Shown here: positions 43,875 to 54,895 of the stretch, in pieces
Layout of the letters: each line of letters begins with the position of its first letter
Numbering within the stretch: the first letter of the stretch is position 1
DNA from: Ascaphus truei
Taxonomy: Eukaryota; Chordata; Amphibia; Anura; Ascaphidae
Length of the DNA stretch: 64,000 nt
Direction of reading: 5' to 3'
Assembly: GCA_036426205.1 (NCBI GenBank)
Contig: CM071568.1
Location: 214,749,245 to 214,813,244, forward strand
Translations under genes and position numbers: made by a program
The notes under the pieces: model-generated
Told to the model about the DNA's origin: nothing
What the model saw: only the letters and a program-made list of their open reading frames with translations
The model's database searches: none

Positions 43875-45021
43875 TATGTCCAGTCAGCAATTGTGCAAGG
43901 ATACTGTAGGAATGTAGCACAAAGCTTTGAGTTTTATACGTTTTCATTATGAAGCGCCTAAATTTGATAACGTCTTCAAGGTCAAATCACAATGGACCAC
44001 TGTGGTAGACTTGGTTTTTATATTATCTGGTTTTACACACCTGCAAATTGACACAGTAGCACAGACAGAACTGTACAGATTAGAATTAATTAATTTCTGC
44101 CACCTGGCGGATACGCTAAGAATTGCACCCAAAGGAATCCGAAGCCATTAAATTAAACAGATCAGCCGCGGGAGCCTGGCGGCGTGAATGCAACGTGAAT
44201 GGCGACGGGAACGTGGGAATGCGTAGTTAATACCATGTTGAATACAGCAGAGCGCACGTTAACGACTCCGTGATTTATTCGAATAATGGCTGCTGCAGCT
44301 GTAGCTCTGGGTTCTTAAAGCCTCTTGATGAGGCAGCTGGGACCTGGTTAATTAACCCAGCCTTTTCTGAAGTCTGACCACTCACCCCTTCTCGTGAGAA
44401 GAAATCAGCGTTTGAATTTAAATTCCGAGGCCTGTACTTAATCTCTAATGAGAAGGGAGGGAGAGCTATATACAACCTGGTCAGTCTAGCATTAGACTCT
44501 TAATTGAATGTAACCATTTTAGTGCAGTGTGATCTGTCAACAGGGTAAAATTGACTCCCACTTGGTAATGCTTCAAGGCCTCAATTAACCAATTCACTGC
44601 AAGGTATTCCTTTCAATCACAGAGTAGGTTTTTTTCCCTCTGGAACAATTTCCTATTCAGGAAAAGGATCTGGTATTCTACCCCCTCAAACAGTTTTGAT
44701 AGAACTTCCCTAAGTCCCATTTCTGACGCCTCAGTCGTATGAGAAAAGACCTATTAAAAACTATGCTTCTTAGGGCGGGACCCACTGATAGACACCTTTT
44801 TACCTCCTCTAAGAGTCTCTGGCACTCTCTAGAACAAGGGAGCGCAAACTTTTCTGTTTGCGCCCCCTGTCTGCTCTCCCCCCCCTGCTCGCAGTCCCCC
44901 TCCTTACCTGCTCTAGCGGTGCAGTAATTTCAGAATAATTATCAGCTACCTTACTGGTCAGTGGCCTTACTTTTGCACCTCCTATCGAATAACCTAATTA
45001 TTTTGTTTCGGCCATCCCTAA

Positions 45022-45220
45022 GGCTGCGCTTATAGTGCCAGCGATGACGACAGCGACGCTATGTCGCATAAAAACAAATGCATCATGTGCACTTATAGAA
45101 AGCACAATGCAACGGCGCGACTGAGTGATGGTCGCGATCGCTGGAAGTCATCTCAATTTGATTTTTCCAGCGACCGTAACCTGATGTCACCATCACATCG
45201 CCGGTACTACAAGCGTAGCC
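45022..45220. mobile_element. PIF/Harbinger-like MITE
   Basis: Termini GGCTGCGCTTATAGTGCCAG and, inverted, GGCTACGCTTGTAGTACCGG form a roughly 25-bp TIR. TAA flanks both sides (45019-45021 and 45221-45223), the usual Harbinger target duplication. The 199-bp body is CpG-rich and non-coding. Confidence 0.75.
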
Positions 45221-45654
45221 TAAAGCACATTTCCTAAGGTTGGCTGTGAGCCCTTCCTATCTTAGAGACCTGAGGACAGCTTTTAACCCATTTAGATAGG
45301 CCCGCCAGTGTTTAAAGTAGATGATAATGTCATCCAGGTACGCTTCGGCATAAGCCCTATGAGGTCTCAGCACCTTATCCATAAGTATTTTCAAAATAGA
45401 GAGAGGTTTTATGTTGAAAAACCTTTCTCCAGCAAGAAGCACATTTATGGTGCACGCCAAGGCTGTTAAAATTAACATTTATTTATGCCATGATTAAAAT
45501 AATGGTACACATACGAAATAAATTTGTCATCAAAAAATAAACTGTGTGTATCGTATTCTTTCAAAACTTAGTATTGTAGGGGGGTGCAAATGGTAGGCTC
45601 TGTGCTATGAATACATACCCATCAGGGTTATGTTTGTCATGTGATACTTATGTA

Positions 45655-46014
45655 CAGAGGCGACACGTTTTATTTGCATTCGGCTAGTTCCGCAAGCCGG
45701 GAGGTGTCCCGGCTTGCTAGCCGAATCCCCTCGGCATGTCGCGCGTCACCGATGCGCGGTCACGCTTCATCGGGTGCCTGCGCCCCCTGCACGCGTGCCC
45801 AGGGCTCCCCGAGGGAGCCCTGGTGTCCCGCGATGTGGGGGACGGCGGTGGGGAGTTCCGGGGGACCCGGCGGACCTGGAGAGGGGAGGGGGAAGCCCCG
45901 ATCGGAGGGCCACTCCTCCGAGGCTTCGGCGCGCGCACGGGACACCCCGGCGCGCGCCCAGTTACTGTCGCGGCCAAGACCGGGCAAATGCTTGAATAAA
46001 CTTGGCCGCGACAG
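45655..46014. mobile_element. GC-rich TA-flanked MITE related to forkhead-family ends
   Basis: The left end CAGAGGCGACACGTTTTATT resembles the MITE terminus at 5590 and is followed by the same CGGCTAG. The right end inverted reads CTGTCGCGGCCAAGTTTATT. TA flanks at 45653-45654 and 46015-46016. The 360-bp body is much richer in GC and CpG than its surroundings. A 15-bp stem, ACTGTCGCGGCCAAG with its reverse complement near 46001-46015, can form a hairpin at the right end. The several open frames here reflect GC richness, not genes. Confidence 0.7.
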
Positions 46015-47144
46015 TATAACAATCCCACGACGATGGGTTAGTGTATCCTGCTGTAGGCAGATGCTGAGGTTGGGCTGAGAGGGTTAATTCCCAAAGAAAT
46101 TTGCCATACCACCGGTAAGATGAAGTGGCTATTTATCAAGGGTATGTAATGTCTAATTGGTTACCATTATTACATGACATTTGGCACTGGTAAATGGAAG
46201 GTAGGTTGGCAGCGCAGCATACCTAAATGCTCACCATAGATTGCAACAACAGGTGTATACACAATTGGGTATTACTGCTAGTGGTAACTGATATAGTTCT
46301 ATTATTATCAAATAACCTCACTGTATATAAACGCCTTGAACATCATAGCACAGTTCTAGCATCACTGTATAATTGTACACTCACCTACTTTTAATATAAA
46401 GATTACCAATTTTAATAGATGGAGTAAACAGTGCCCTACTAAAGTGTAATACACAACACAATAGATGGTGAGAGGTAAGTGTATTGATCCTATGCTGCTG
46501 ACCCACTGATACACAGCTGTTACAGCACAATCATGCCATAAAATCATTAGGTACATTGGTGTTGCGATATTCATTTAAGGGAACTTGTGAATCCCTTTTC
46601 TCATTCCTACATTGGTGTTGCCTTATCCATAAGTCTCTGAAAAGTGGATGGTTCCATGCAGACCAAATGGCATCGTTACAAATTGGTATAAACCAATTGG
46701 AGTGGTGAAGGCAGTTTTGCACTTGGACTCCTACTCCAAAGGTATTTGACAGTATCCTTTTGTGAGGTTGTGTGGATACATACTCCACCATACCAAGGGC
46801 ATCCATCAATTTGTCCACTCCTGACATCGGATATGCATCAAACCTGGATACCGCATTTACCTTTTGGAGGTCCATACAAAATCTTACCTTTCCATCTGGT
46901 GTACGTACCATGACTATAGGACTACACCATTCACTGCATGATTCCTGCTCAGGGCCATTTTCAGGAGCCATGATGCACCCGTTTCTATGCCTACCTGGTT
47001 TGTGTGTGTGGTGCGTTCCATGCGTCATGATGTCATTGATGTGCACCATGCGTCGCAATGTCATCAATGTCATCGCACGTAATAACATCATGTAGTTCCT
47101 GGCATCAGCGAGACCTTTGAAAAGAGAGAGTAGGAAAAGGAGAA

Positions 47145-47784
47145 CATCATAATTAATCCCTGAGGAAGCTCTAGCAGAGCAAAACGCGTAGGGTGGGCAA
47201 TACAGGCTGCACGAGTATTTACCAAGCTGTTGGTGCACAAATTGGAGAATCTCTGGCCAAGATTAAATTCTTCCTTCCCTGGACATTGTCATGTTCCCCT
47301 GTGGATGGCCATTGCGGGTGGACAACCAGAGAAAGAGGGAGTGCTGGCTTCTCACCATTGTCTGACCCAGGGTTGTCACACTGCTTGATATAACAGCCTG
47401 ATTGTGAGTGTGTTACTTATTTTTATTGAATATTGTTATTAAGCAACCTGCACTATTTTTGTGTCCACTATTTTTCATATATGGGAATCTCCTCTACCTG
47501 TCTATCTACACTTATACATCTGGTTCTGATGGACGTCACCATGAGAGTATTTATATAACCGCACAGCCATTATCACTCCTGGAAAATGTGGGTGAGCAAT
47601 TTATTCTCTAATCAATTTCACTAATTTTTAAAAATGTTACTGCACTATATTTGGTCTTTTTCATTTTTTACAGATACATGGATTTGTGTGTGCTCCTGAT
47701 CTTTGTTTCCTGCCATTCTCACACGGACTTGGATTGAGTCCACTTCCAGAGCTGCACCAATTCAGAGGACTGTATAAATGTATT
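47145..47784 (+). repeat. Retroelement-like segment with decayed hammerhead head
   Basis: CUGAGGA (47161-47167), stem II GCUC/GAGC, an AAAA in place of GAAA and CGCGUA follow in hammerhead order. AUCC/GGGU can form stem I. The downstream 600 bp is non-coding. It may be a PLE pseudo-LTR or SINE-like repeat related to 60150-60662. Confidence 0.4.
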
Positions 47785-48331
47785 TGTCAGGGTCTCCTAG
47801 ACCTCCTGCCTAGCCATAGTTCTTCTTTGCCCACTGGGTGTGCTGCTGTCTTCTGTTTCCTCTGGGTTCCTCTGTTTGCCTGTCTGCCTTCTTGTTGCTC
47901 CTGTCTCTGCCCTTTATAGTTTCTGCTTCCTGGTTTGTTCAATTGCCTTTGCTTCAAGTTAGACTCCTATCACATGCCTCTGTCTTTGATCCTGATCTGT
48001 TCCTGTACCTGTATTTATAGTCTGTTCACAGTAAAGGCCCTTGCTAGTAATCTGGCTTGTCCCTGTTTGTTCCTTGCTCCCCAGTCTCAGTCCCTGCTCC
48101 CCGGTCTCAGTCCCTGCTCCCCGGTCTCAGTCCCTGCTCCCCGTTCTCAGCCCCTGCTCCCGGACCTGTCCTGCCCCACCTGTCCTATTCCAGTCTCCTC
48201 GTTGCCGACCTCTGCTTGTTACCTGACTTCGCTACCTGCCGCCTGCCTCGGACCCCTGCTTGTGACCCCTACTTCGCTTCCTGCTGTTCCGGCCACCGAG
48301 ATCCTACCCGCCACAGGAGTCTCCCATGACA
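47785..48331 (+). repeat. 5' LTR of coiled-coil LTR element
   Basis: The LTR begins TGTCAGGG and ends ATGACA. It is 547 bp and matches 52201-52792. The five bases before it, GTATT (47780-47784), recur after the 3' LTR. Confidence 0.9.
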
Positions 48332-48598
48332 GAAAGCAAAGGCCACTTCTGGATCTCGCTGGAACAGATTCTTCTTCTGCCTGCACCCTTTCCTGCCTGC
48401 TGCAGCAGACCACATCCGCATGGTTGAAGATAAGTACTTTTGTTTCTTTTTTGGAAATCCCACTTGGGAAGGTTTTTTTTTGCTGCTTAGTGTTCTGCTA
48501 GAATTATTGCGTTCATAACGAAAAAACATTTTTTGCTGAGACTAGAACTGTTGCTGCAGAGACTAGTGCACCTTTTTTTGAGATTTTTCTTTTGTGCA

Positions 48599-49720
48599 GT
48601 GCCTGGGTTAACCCTTGCAGTACCTGTTACCACCTTTTAGACTCTGGCTTTTCATTCCCTGGATAAGGCTTGTCTCTGCATCACTGGTTGGACCACTGCT
48701 GTTCACAGGGTTCCCATTTCAAAAGACAAGAGTGCTTCTATTATTTTGTTACTGCATACTGTGATTTTTCCTGCAGTCTGTAGTTTTTCATATGATTGGT
48801 TCTAAGGTTTCAGGTTTACCTGCAAGTTCCCCTAAAGTTTGTTTCTCTGCAACATATGATATCCCTACACCTGATATCAAAGGTTTCAGATTTAACTACA
48901 GGGTTCTCTGTCTGATATCCCTACGCCTGATATCTAAAGTTTCAGATTTAACTGCAGGGTTCTCTGTCTGATATTGCCTGGGTTAACCCTTGCAGTACCT
49001 GTTACCACCTTTTAGACTCTGGCTTTTCATTCCCTGGATAAGGCTTGTCTCTGCATCACTGGTTGGACCACTGCTGTTCACAGGGTTCCCATTTCAAAAG
49101 ACAAGAGTGCTTCTATTATTTTGTTACTGCATACTGTGATTTTTCCTGCAGTCTGTAGTTTTTCATATGGTTGGTTCTAAGGTTTAAGGTTTACCTGCAA
49201 GTTCCCCTAAAGTTTGTTTCTCTGCAACATATGATATCCCTACACCTGATATCAAAGGTTTCAGATTTAACTACAGGGTTCTCTGTCTGATATCCCTACG
49301 CCTGATATCTAAAGTTTCAGATTTAACTGCAGGGTTCTCTGTCTGATATTCCTATGTCCGATGCAAAAAGTTTCAGATCTAACTGCAAGTTTTCTCTGTA
49401 TTAGTTTCCTGCTGTCTATGATATTTCTATGCCTGATATCTAAGGTTTCAGATTTAACTGCATGTTTCTCTGTATGATATCCCTACGCCTGATATCTAAA
49501 GTTTCAGATTTAACTGCAAGGTGCTGTCTGATATTCCTATGTCTGATGTCAAAAGTTTCAGATTTTAACTGCAAGGTTCTGTCTGATATTCCTATGTCTG
49601 ATGTCAAAAGTTTCAGATCTAACTGCAAGTTTTCTCTGTAGTAGTTTCCTGCTGTCTATGATATTTCTATGCCTGATTTATAAAGTTTCAGATTTAAACT
49701 GCAGGGTTTCTCTGTCTATG
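48599..49720 (+). repeat. Tandem repeats in LTR-element leader
   Basis: A segment of about 375 bp starting at 48600 repeats at 48974 almost unchanged (TGCCTGGGTTAACCCTTGCA in both). Short 50-70 bp units with CTGATATCTAAAGTTTCAGA and TTTAACTGCAGGGTTCTCTG are reiterated to about 49700. No coding sequence is evident. Confidence 0.9.
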
Positions 49721-49887
49721 TTTTTTCCTTGCATTTATAAATCTCCGTGACTGATGCTAAAGTCTCAAAAGGTCAGCTCTCCCATCTTGTGTCTCTCTGT
49801 GTCTAATATTCCTGTTGTTCATTCTAATGCTTCTGTTTTAAAAACGCATTTTCTCTTTACTGGTTTCTTGGGAAGTGTGGTTACCCC

Positions 49888-52187
49888 ATGTCTGAAATTA
49901 TGGCTCCTACTCAAACAGTCTTGAGCAGTAAATGTGAACACAGTACCACTGATTCTTCAGAACTTCTCAAAGCAAGGAAGAAGAAGACAAAGAAGGGAGG
50001 CATTACTGTGGAAGTTGCAGAAGAAATTAAGAATGAAAATTTAGCCCCAGAGTCTGCATTTAATGAAAGAGATATACTGCAGCTTAAAGCAACTCACAGA
50101 CGTATCTCAAGAATAGTGGAAGAAAAGAAAGATGCCCTAACTCAGACGCTTCAAGCTGCACAGAAAGCGATTGATTGTCTTTATGGACGTTTAGATAAGG
50201 AGCAAGAAGCCAAGGCTGCACTACAAAGCTGTCTATCTTCAGCAATTGCTAAGTGTGTTCTCCAGGAGAAAGAAAAAGAGCAGTTGGAGAGGGACAGGGT
50301 GATCCTGTCAAGCAAGCTGGAGAAGGCCTATGCTGATAATGCCCAGTATCAGAGTTTCATAGCTCAAGTTGGCGCAAAACTGGAAGCCTCTGAGGAGAAG
50401 AATGGCCACTTCAACACAGAACTACGTTCTTTGAGAGAGATCTTCGAAGGGTTAAATAGCAGTTTTGAAATGGTAACCCAGGAGTGCAAGAATCTCTATG
50501 TCCAAGACAGTGAAGGAGATAAGAAACTCCATGAATTAGGAGAAGAGAAGAAACAGTTGGCCCAGGAAAAGTTAGACGTGCAGACAGCACTGCAGAATGT
50601 AGAGAGAGTGCTGCAAGAAGAACGTGTCTCCCTGGAGCGGCGCACACAAGCAGAAAATATGCTGCAGAGTCAGCTGCAAGAACTGTGTACACATCTGCAG
50701 GACACCAAGGAGAGATGGGTGAATGCTGAAGAAAGCAGCAAGTTCTGCAGGAAGAAAGTTTCCAGACTGCCTACAAAATAAAGATGCTGCAAGATTATTT
50801 GAGTACCCAGTGTGTCCCCAAAGAACAGCATGAGGAGCTGAAGGCCACACTGAGCATAACCAGAGCCTCGCTGGAGGAAGAGCTACAGCTAGCAACTGAA
50901 CACACATCTGAGCAACTCACAGCGCTGCAGGCGCAGATCGCTGAGCTCAAGACACAGCTTGCCAAAAAGGAGGAGAGAGAGAAGGTGTCCGTCTGTCAAT
51001 GGCTGGCCTGACACAGCGCTATGAGGTCAAAATGGCCGATGCCTGCAAATTATTGGACCACACAGCCCGTGATAAGGTCCAGCTGCAGCTGGAGCAGGAC
51101 AATGCCCCTGGAGGAGTACCGGCAGCTGCAGATCAGAAATGAAGAAGATGAAACATATTTAAGCTTTACTCTGAGTCAGCTGGGAGATATGGAGTCGCGA
51201 CTCAACTCCAAAGAAGCCAAACTGACAACTGCATTGAGTGGGAAAAGAAGTGCAGAAGGACAGATTTAAGAGCTGAAAAATCAAATAGCTGGTCTTAATG
51301 AGAATTCAGGTGATACCACGAAACGGCAGTCACAAAAGGAGACCATGGAGAGTGAATTCTATGTTCCCACTTACCCATGTGAAAAGTCTGCACCCGTCCT
51401 TGATGCCCACATTCCTGATGTCCATGCCTCTGCAATGGAGTTGAACATATCCATTGGGAAGTTCCAGATTCCAAAACTAAAAGAGATATATTGGTCACAA
51501 AAAGAGACCACGGAAAGTGAATATGTCCCCTCTGCCGCATGTGAAGAGCCTGATGTATCTGTTCCCGATGCCCCTGCTATGACGTTAGACGGATCCCTGG
51601 TAAAGTTCCTTGCTATGCCTAATATTCTTGATGCTGATGCCAACGCTCTTGTGATGAGGATAAATGCACCTCTCACATATTTCCCATCAGCACTTGACAT
51701 ACACATTAAGTTGGCCTTCCATCAAGATTTCCCTGAAGAGCCTGGAGGGTTGTCCGGAGTTGTTGCTAATCCCTATGTTCCTGGAAAACATGGAGTGTTG
51801 TCCGAAGGCCATCGTGAGTCGGCCTTCCATCAGGGAGGGTTGTCAGGAGGATCTACTGGCTCCTCTGCTCCTGCTGTGAAGACAAGCGCACGTTCTTCCG
51901 TTTATCTACGAATATCTGATGCGTCCTCTGCTGAGACTGTGACCTACTCTGCAAAGTCAAGCTTACTGCTCACAGATTCTCTGGCGTTTGGGTTGATGCA
52001 TCCTGACATTCAACTGTTCCGAGAGAGAATTGAATTCCTCTGTCGGCTTTCTGATGGACTTTTTCAGTCTGTACCTGTGAAGTACTCTCTGCCCGCTGAC
52101 AAACCACCAGAGGTGGGTCACCTTGAGTCCACTTTTCATCAAGGCCTCCGGGAAGAGCCTGGAGGATCATCCGGAAAACGCTCTTGA
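49888..52187 (+). pseudogene. Coiled-coil protein of unknown family, inside LTR element
   Basis: The frame opens at 49888 and runs 297 codons. It has a basic segment ARKKKTKKGG (about residues 30-39) and then a long heptad-rich, Glu/Lys/Leu-rich region predicted by eye as coiled coil from about residue 60 to the end. Coiled-coil coding continues beyond the stop at 50781 in another frame (QHEELKATLS, QLTALQAQIAELKTQLAKKE), with further frame changes near 50995-51110 and a stop at 51267-51269. A last open part (51345-52187) is Ser/Pro-rich with a repeated FHQ...EEPGG(L/S)SG motif. I do not recognise the family. It resembles no gag I know. A captured host cDNA or a very diverged structural protein are both possible. 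As it stands it is broken. Confidence 0.6.
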
Positions 52188-52200
52188 GAGGGGGCAGTAA

Positions 52201-52792
52201 TGTCAGGGTCTCCTAGACCTCCTGCCTAGCCATAGTTCTTCATTGTCCACTGGGTGTGCTGCTGTCTTCTGTTTCCTCTGGGTTCCTCTGTCTGCCTGTC
52301 TGTCTTCTTGTTGCTCCTGTCTCTGCCCTTTATAGCTTCTGCTTCCTGGTTTGTTCAATTGCCTTTGCTTCAAGTCAGACTCCTATCACATGCCTCTGTC
52401 TTTGATCCTGATCTGTTCCTGTACCTGTATTTGTAGTCTGTTCACAGTAAAGGCCCTTGCTAGTAATCTGGCTTGTCCCTGTTTGTTCCTTGCTCCCCAG
52501 TCTCAGTCCCTGCTCCCCAGTCTCAGTCCCTGCTCCCCGGTCTCAGTCCCTGCTCCCCGTTCTCAGTCCTTGCTCCCAGACCTGTCTTGCCCTGCCTGTC
52601 CTGTTCCAGTCTCCTCGTTGCCGACCTCTGCTTGTTACCTGACTTCGCTACCGGCCGCCTGCCTGCTGACCCCTGCTTGTTTACCTACTTCGCTACCTGC
52701 CGCCTGCCTCGGACCCCTGCTTGTGACCCCTACTTCACTTCCTGCTGTTCCGGCCACCGAGATCCTACCCGCCACAGGAGTCTCCCGTGACA
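52201..52792 (+). repeat. 3' LTR of coiled-coil LTR element
   Basis: 592 bp from TGTCAGGG to GTGACA. It is longer than the 5' LTR mainly by an approximately 45-bp internal repeat of a CTGCCGCCTGCC-type unit near 52650-52710. Flanked by GTATT (52793-52797). Confidence 0.9.
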
Positions 52793-52884
52793 GTATTACT
52801 TCAACTTCACTGGTGTGTTCATTTGTTTTGATGCAAAATGGTATTTGCGCTTGATTTTTGTGTATTCAAAATTGACAACCATGT

Positions 52885-53480
52885 CTAGGCAATACCTAAG
52901 GTCCAACATATATTGAAGGGTGTTCTTGGAAGGGGACCGCTGTTCCTCCCAAACTCCTGTAGGAGGTCTAGGATACCCCAGAGTTGGTGGCCATATAGGA
53001 GCTCAAATGGAGAGAAACCTTTGGAGGCCTGGGGAAATTCCATACTGAAAACAGCAGAAAGGGGAGAAGTTAATCCCAAACTCTCTTTTCAGAGTCTTCA
53101 AACTTCCTTTTTAGAGTTCGGTTAAACCTTACAACCAATCCGTCAGTTTGTACATGATAGACTGATATCCGAACTGACTTGACTCTAGTAACTTTAAGAC
53201 ATACTGAATCAATTTAGCCATACAATTTGTTCTTTGGTCTGTCAACATAACTTGGGGAAGTCCAACTCGTGAAATTAGCTCAAACAACTTGTTGGCTATA
53301 TGCTTACTGTTTGCTGTACTCAGTGGGAATACCTCAGTGTACCTTATTGCATATGAGAGTGAAAAACCTCTTGTGGCGCTGAGGCAAGGTGGCCTGTGAG
53401 AATCAATTGTACTGTAGATAGTGACTGTTCCTTTAAATGAATACCTCAAGAGAGGTGAGACAAAAATATAGAAAAACACT
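52885..53480 (-). pseudogene. Ty3/gypsy integrase core fragment
   Basis: From about 53360 down the minus strand gives EVFPLS...SKHIANKLFELIS and VGLPQVMLTDQRTN, the integrase core with the second catalytic D in a T-D-Q context. The next block (53079-52885) gives SKGFSPFELLYGHQLWG, the conserved segment after the catalytic core. Frameshifts separate the parts. It may belong to the same older gypsy element as the gag at 62255-62686, with the younger element inserted between. Confidence 0.75.
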
Positions 53481-53554
53481 GCAATAGTGCATTACCCAAG
53501 GGACATATGCATAGGTAAAATGAACAGAGCAATTTATTATAACAATGAGGAAAA

Positions 53555-54426
53555 TATAATATAATATAATTTATTCCTTAAATAAAGTGAACACAGCAAT
53601 ATAGTACAATTAACAGGCAAGAAGATAACACTTACTTAGGGTTGGGGAATGGTGAAGTATCCAATAGCAATTCTCCATCAATCCAGTGACATTCCAGGTG
53701 GAATCAGAAGCACAACTCCAGCAATCCAGTGACATTCAAGATGGTATCAGAAGCTCAACTCCAGCAATCCAGCACAACTAAAAACTGTAGGGTTTACACA
53801 GTTTATATACCTGTGCAACCCTATTCTTAACATTGAACACAGCCTATTGGTGAACAATTATTTGAATCCACTCTCTAATGTGACTAACCCATGCCCTCAG
53901 GTAACAATTAGACTGGCAGAGTTTGTTGATTGACTAATACTTAATCCCTAGACATTGGGTAACAATCAAGGCAGTTACTTTTTGATCACCGTGCTTAGGC
54001 TACTCAGCCGTCTGCCCTTCATGACTTATTAGCCTAGCAAATGGCGTCTGCATTTTCAGAACAGATCCAAAATAAAATACATATACACTTTAATATCTAC
54101 ACATATTAATAAGTTCTATTCTGGTGGGCTCAGTGGGTCGACCTTTACCAGTTTTTAATGCCTACAGTGACTCCACATATTGGCCAAATATGACTCTTGC
54201 GACTCAGAATGGAGATCCGTAAAGCACTTTTTTTTAACAACATTAATATAACATGCTTAAAGCAAACATGGGAACAGGGGAACATACATTTTCAAGGTAT
54301 AATAAGTTGCAAACCTCATCCCTGGACCGCAGTCCAGTTAACCTCTTGTCTCTCTGGTGAGGTCAGGGGATGGCCATATGGGGTGCAACCCCTTTAATAC
54401 CGGGCCACCCCCTTTCTCCCTCTACA
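53555..54426 (-). repeat. 3' LTR of gypsy element, outer end missing
   Basis: This matches most of 61355-62250 with few differences. In minus orientation it begins TGTAGAGGGAG at 54426, directly after the purine tract AAGAAGGGGAGG (54427-54438). About 90 bp of the distal end present in the other LTR are absent, so the end is truncated or recombined and no target duplication can be read. Confidence 0.85.
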
Positions 54427-54439
54427 CCTCCCCTTCTTA

Positions 54440-54895
54440 ATGGGTGACCTGTGGCCCACTGGCCCTAACGGGTAGTGGGGCACTTCTGGCACCCTTAACG
54501 AACTCTCAGAGGGATAGTCCTGACGTGAAAGTCCATCAGCATTGCTGTTTTCACTACCCTTTTTGTGCTGAATCATAAACTCAAACTCTTGCAAGGCCAA
54601 GCTCACCTTAGCAACTTGGCATTCTCCCCTGATGCCCTCTGCAGCCAACTCAAGGGGTTGTGGTCTGTGAGGACCGTGAAAGCCCTTCCATACACATAGG
54701 GCTGGAGTTTTTTGAGTTCCCACACAATGACCAAGCACTCTTTCTCAATGGTGGCATAGGCCACCTCTCTGGGAAGTAGTTTTCGGCTGAGGTACACCAC
54801 AGGGTGCTCTCTACCGTCGTCCCCCGACCACCCCAATGCCATAGTCTGAGGCATCAGTCTGTATGAGGAAATGTTTGGTATAGTCTGGGGCAGCC
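54440..54895 (-). pseudogene. Gypsy RNase H, terminal copy
   Basis: Minus-strand frames give VVYLSRKLLPREVAYATIEK and LTDHNPLSWLQ, the RNase H core. A frame change at about 54610 is followed by HKKGSENSNADGLSRQDYP, the usual end of the gypsy RNase H region. The catalytic start lies in another frame at about 54860-54895, so this domain is broken at least twice. Confidence 0.8.

Larger units (their letters stand above)
40208..44301 (-). mobile_element. Forkhead-family TIR transposon, 4.1-kb decayed copy
   Basis: The left terminus CAGCTGCAGCGGCCATTATT (40208) is matched by the inverted right terminus CAGCTGCAGCAGCCATTATT (44301). Both are flanked by TA (40206-40207 and 44302-44303). The flanking repeat joins seamlessly when the element is removed, and a related unoccupied site lies at about 63262. 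The interior has the same end regions as the 28435-35492 element, a forkhead relic at 43690-43874, and 60-bp repeats near one end. I found no DDE exon in it. Foreign sequence with a hammerhead-like motif (about 40740-41450) appears to have inserted. Confidence 0.85.
44304..46975 (-). pseudogene. Decayed Ty3/gypsy pol (RT and RNase H)
   Basis: From 46960 down, a frame gives SEWCSPIVMVRTPDGKVRF and LQKVNAVSRFDAYPM, the gypsy RT finger and palm. At 45400-45257 another gives AYAEAYLDDIIIY, the RT Y-L-D-D box. At 44740-44480 RNase H-like pieces occur. At 44460-44390 KYRPRNLNSNADFFSR closes the RNase H region. Stops and frameshifts abound. Two MITEs (45022-45220 and 45655-46014) interrupt it, and a forkhead element lies directly beyond at 44301. 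The encoded enzyme copied retrotransposon RNA. This copy is dead. Confidence 0.8.
47785..52792 (+). mobile_element. LTR retrotransposon carrying a coiled-coil gene instead of gag-pol
   Basis: Two direct LTRs (47785-48331 and 52201-52792) enclose 3869 bp. GTATT flanks both outer ends exactly, so this is one insertion. A purine-rich GAGAGGGGGCAG precedes the 3' LTR and can act as the plus-strand primer. I did not recognise a tRNA primer site after the 5' LTR. The interior has repeats (48599-49720) and a long plus-strand coiled-coil frame (49888-52187), with no protease, RT or integrase. It must be non-autonomous. A solo LTR of the family is at 31013-32362. Confidence 0.85.

Noticed and set aside
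45641..46078. Several overlapping long open frames on both strands
   Set aside because: They lie inside a GC-rich MITE where stop codons are rare. No domain is seen in any frame.
46531..47238. 235-codon frame as an intact gypsy RT
   Set aside because: Only about the middle 60 residues match RT. The rest is out-of-frame or unrelated sequence, so it is a decayed fragment.
47838..48501. Ser/Pro/Leu-rich plus-strand frames, also at 52254-52854
   Set aside because: They are translations of the LTR and its short repeats. Both LTRs and the solo LTR give the same artefact.
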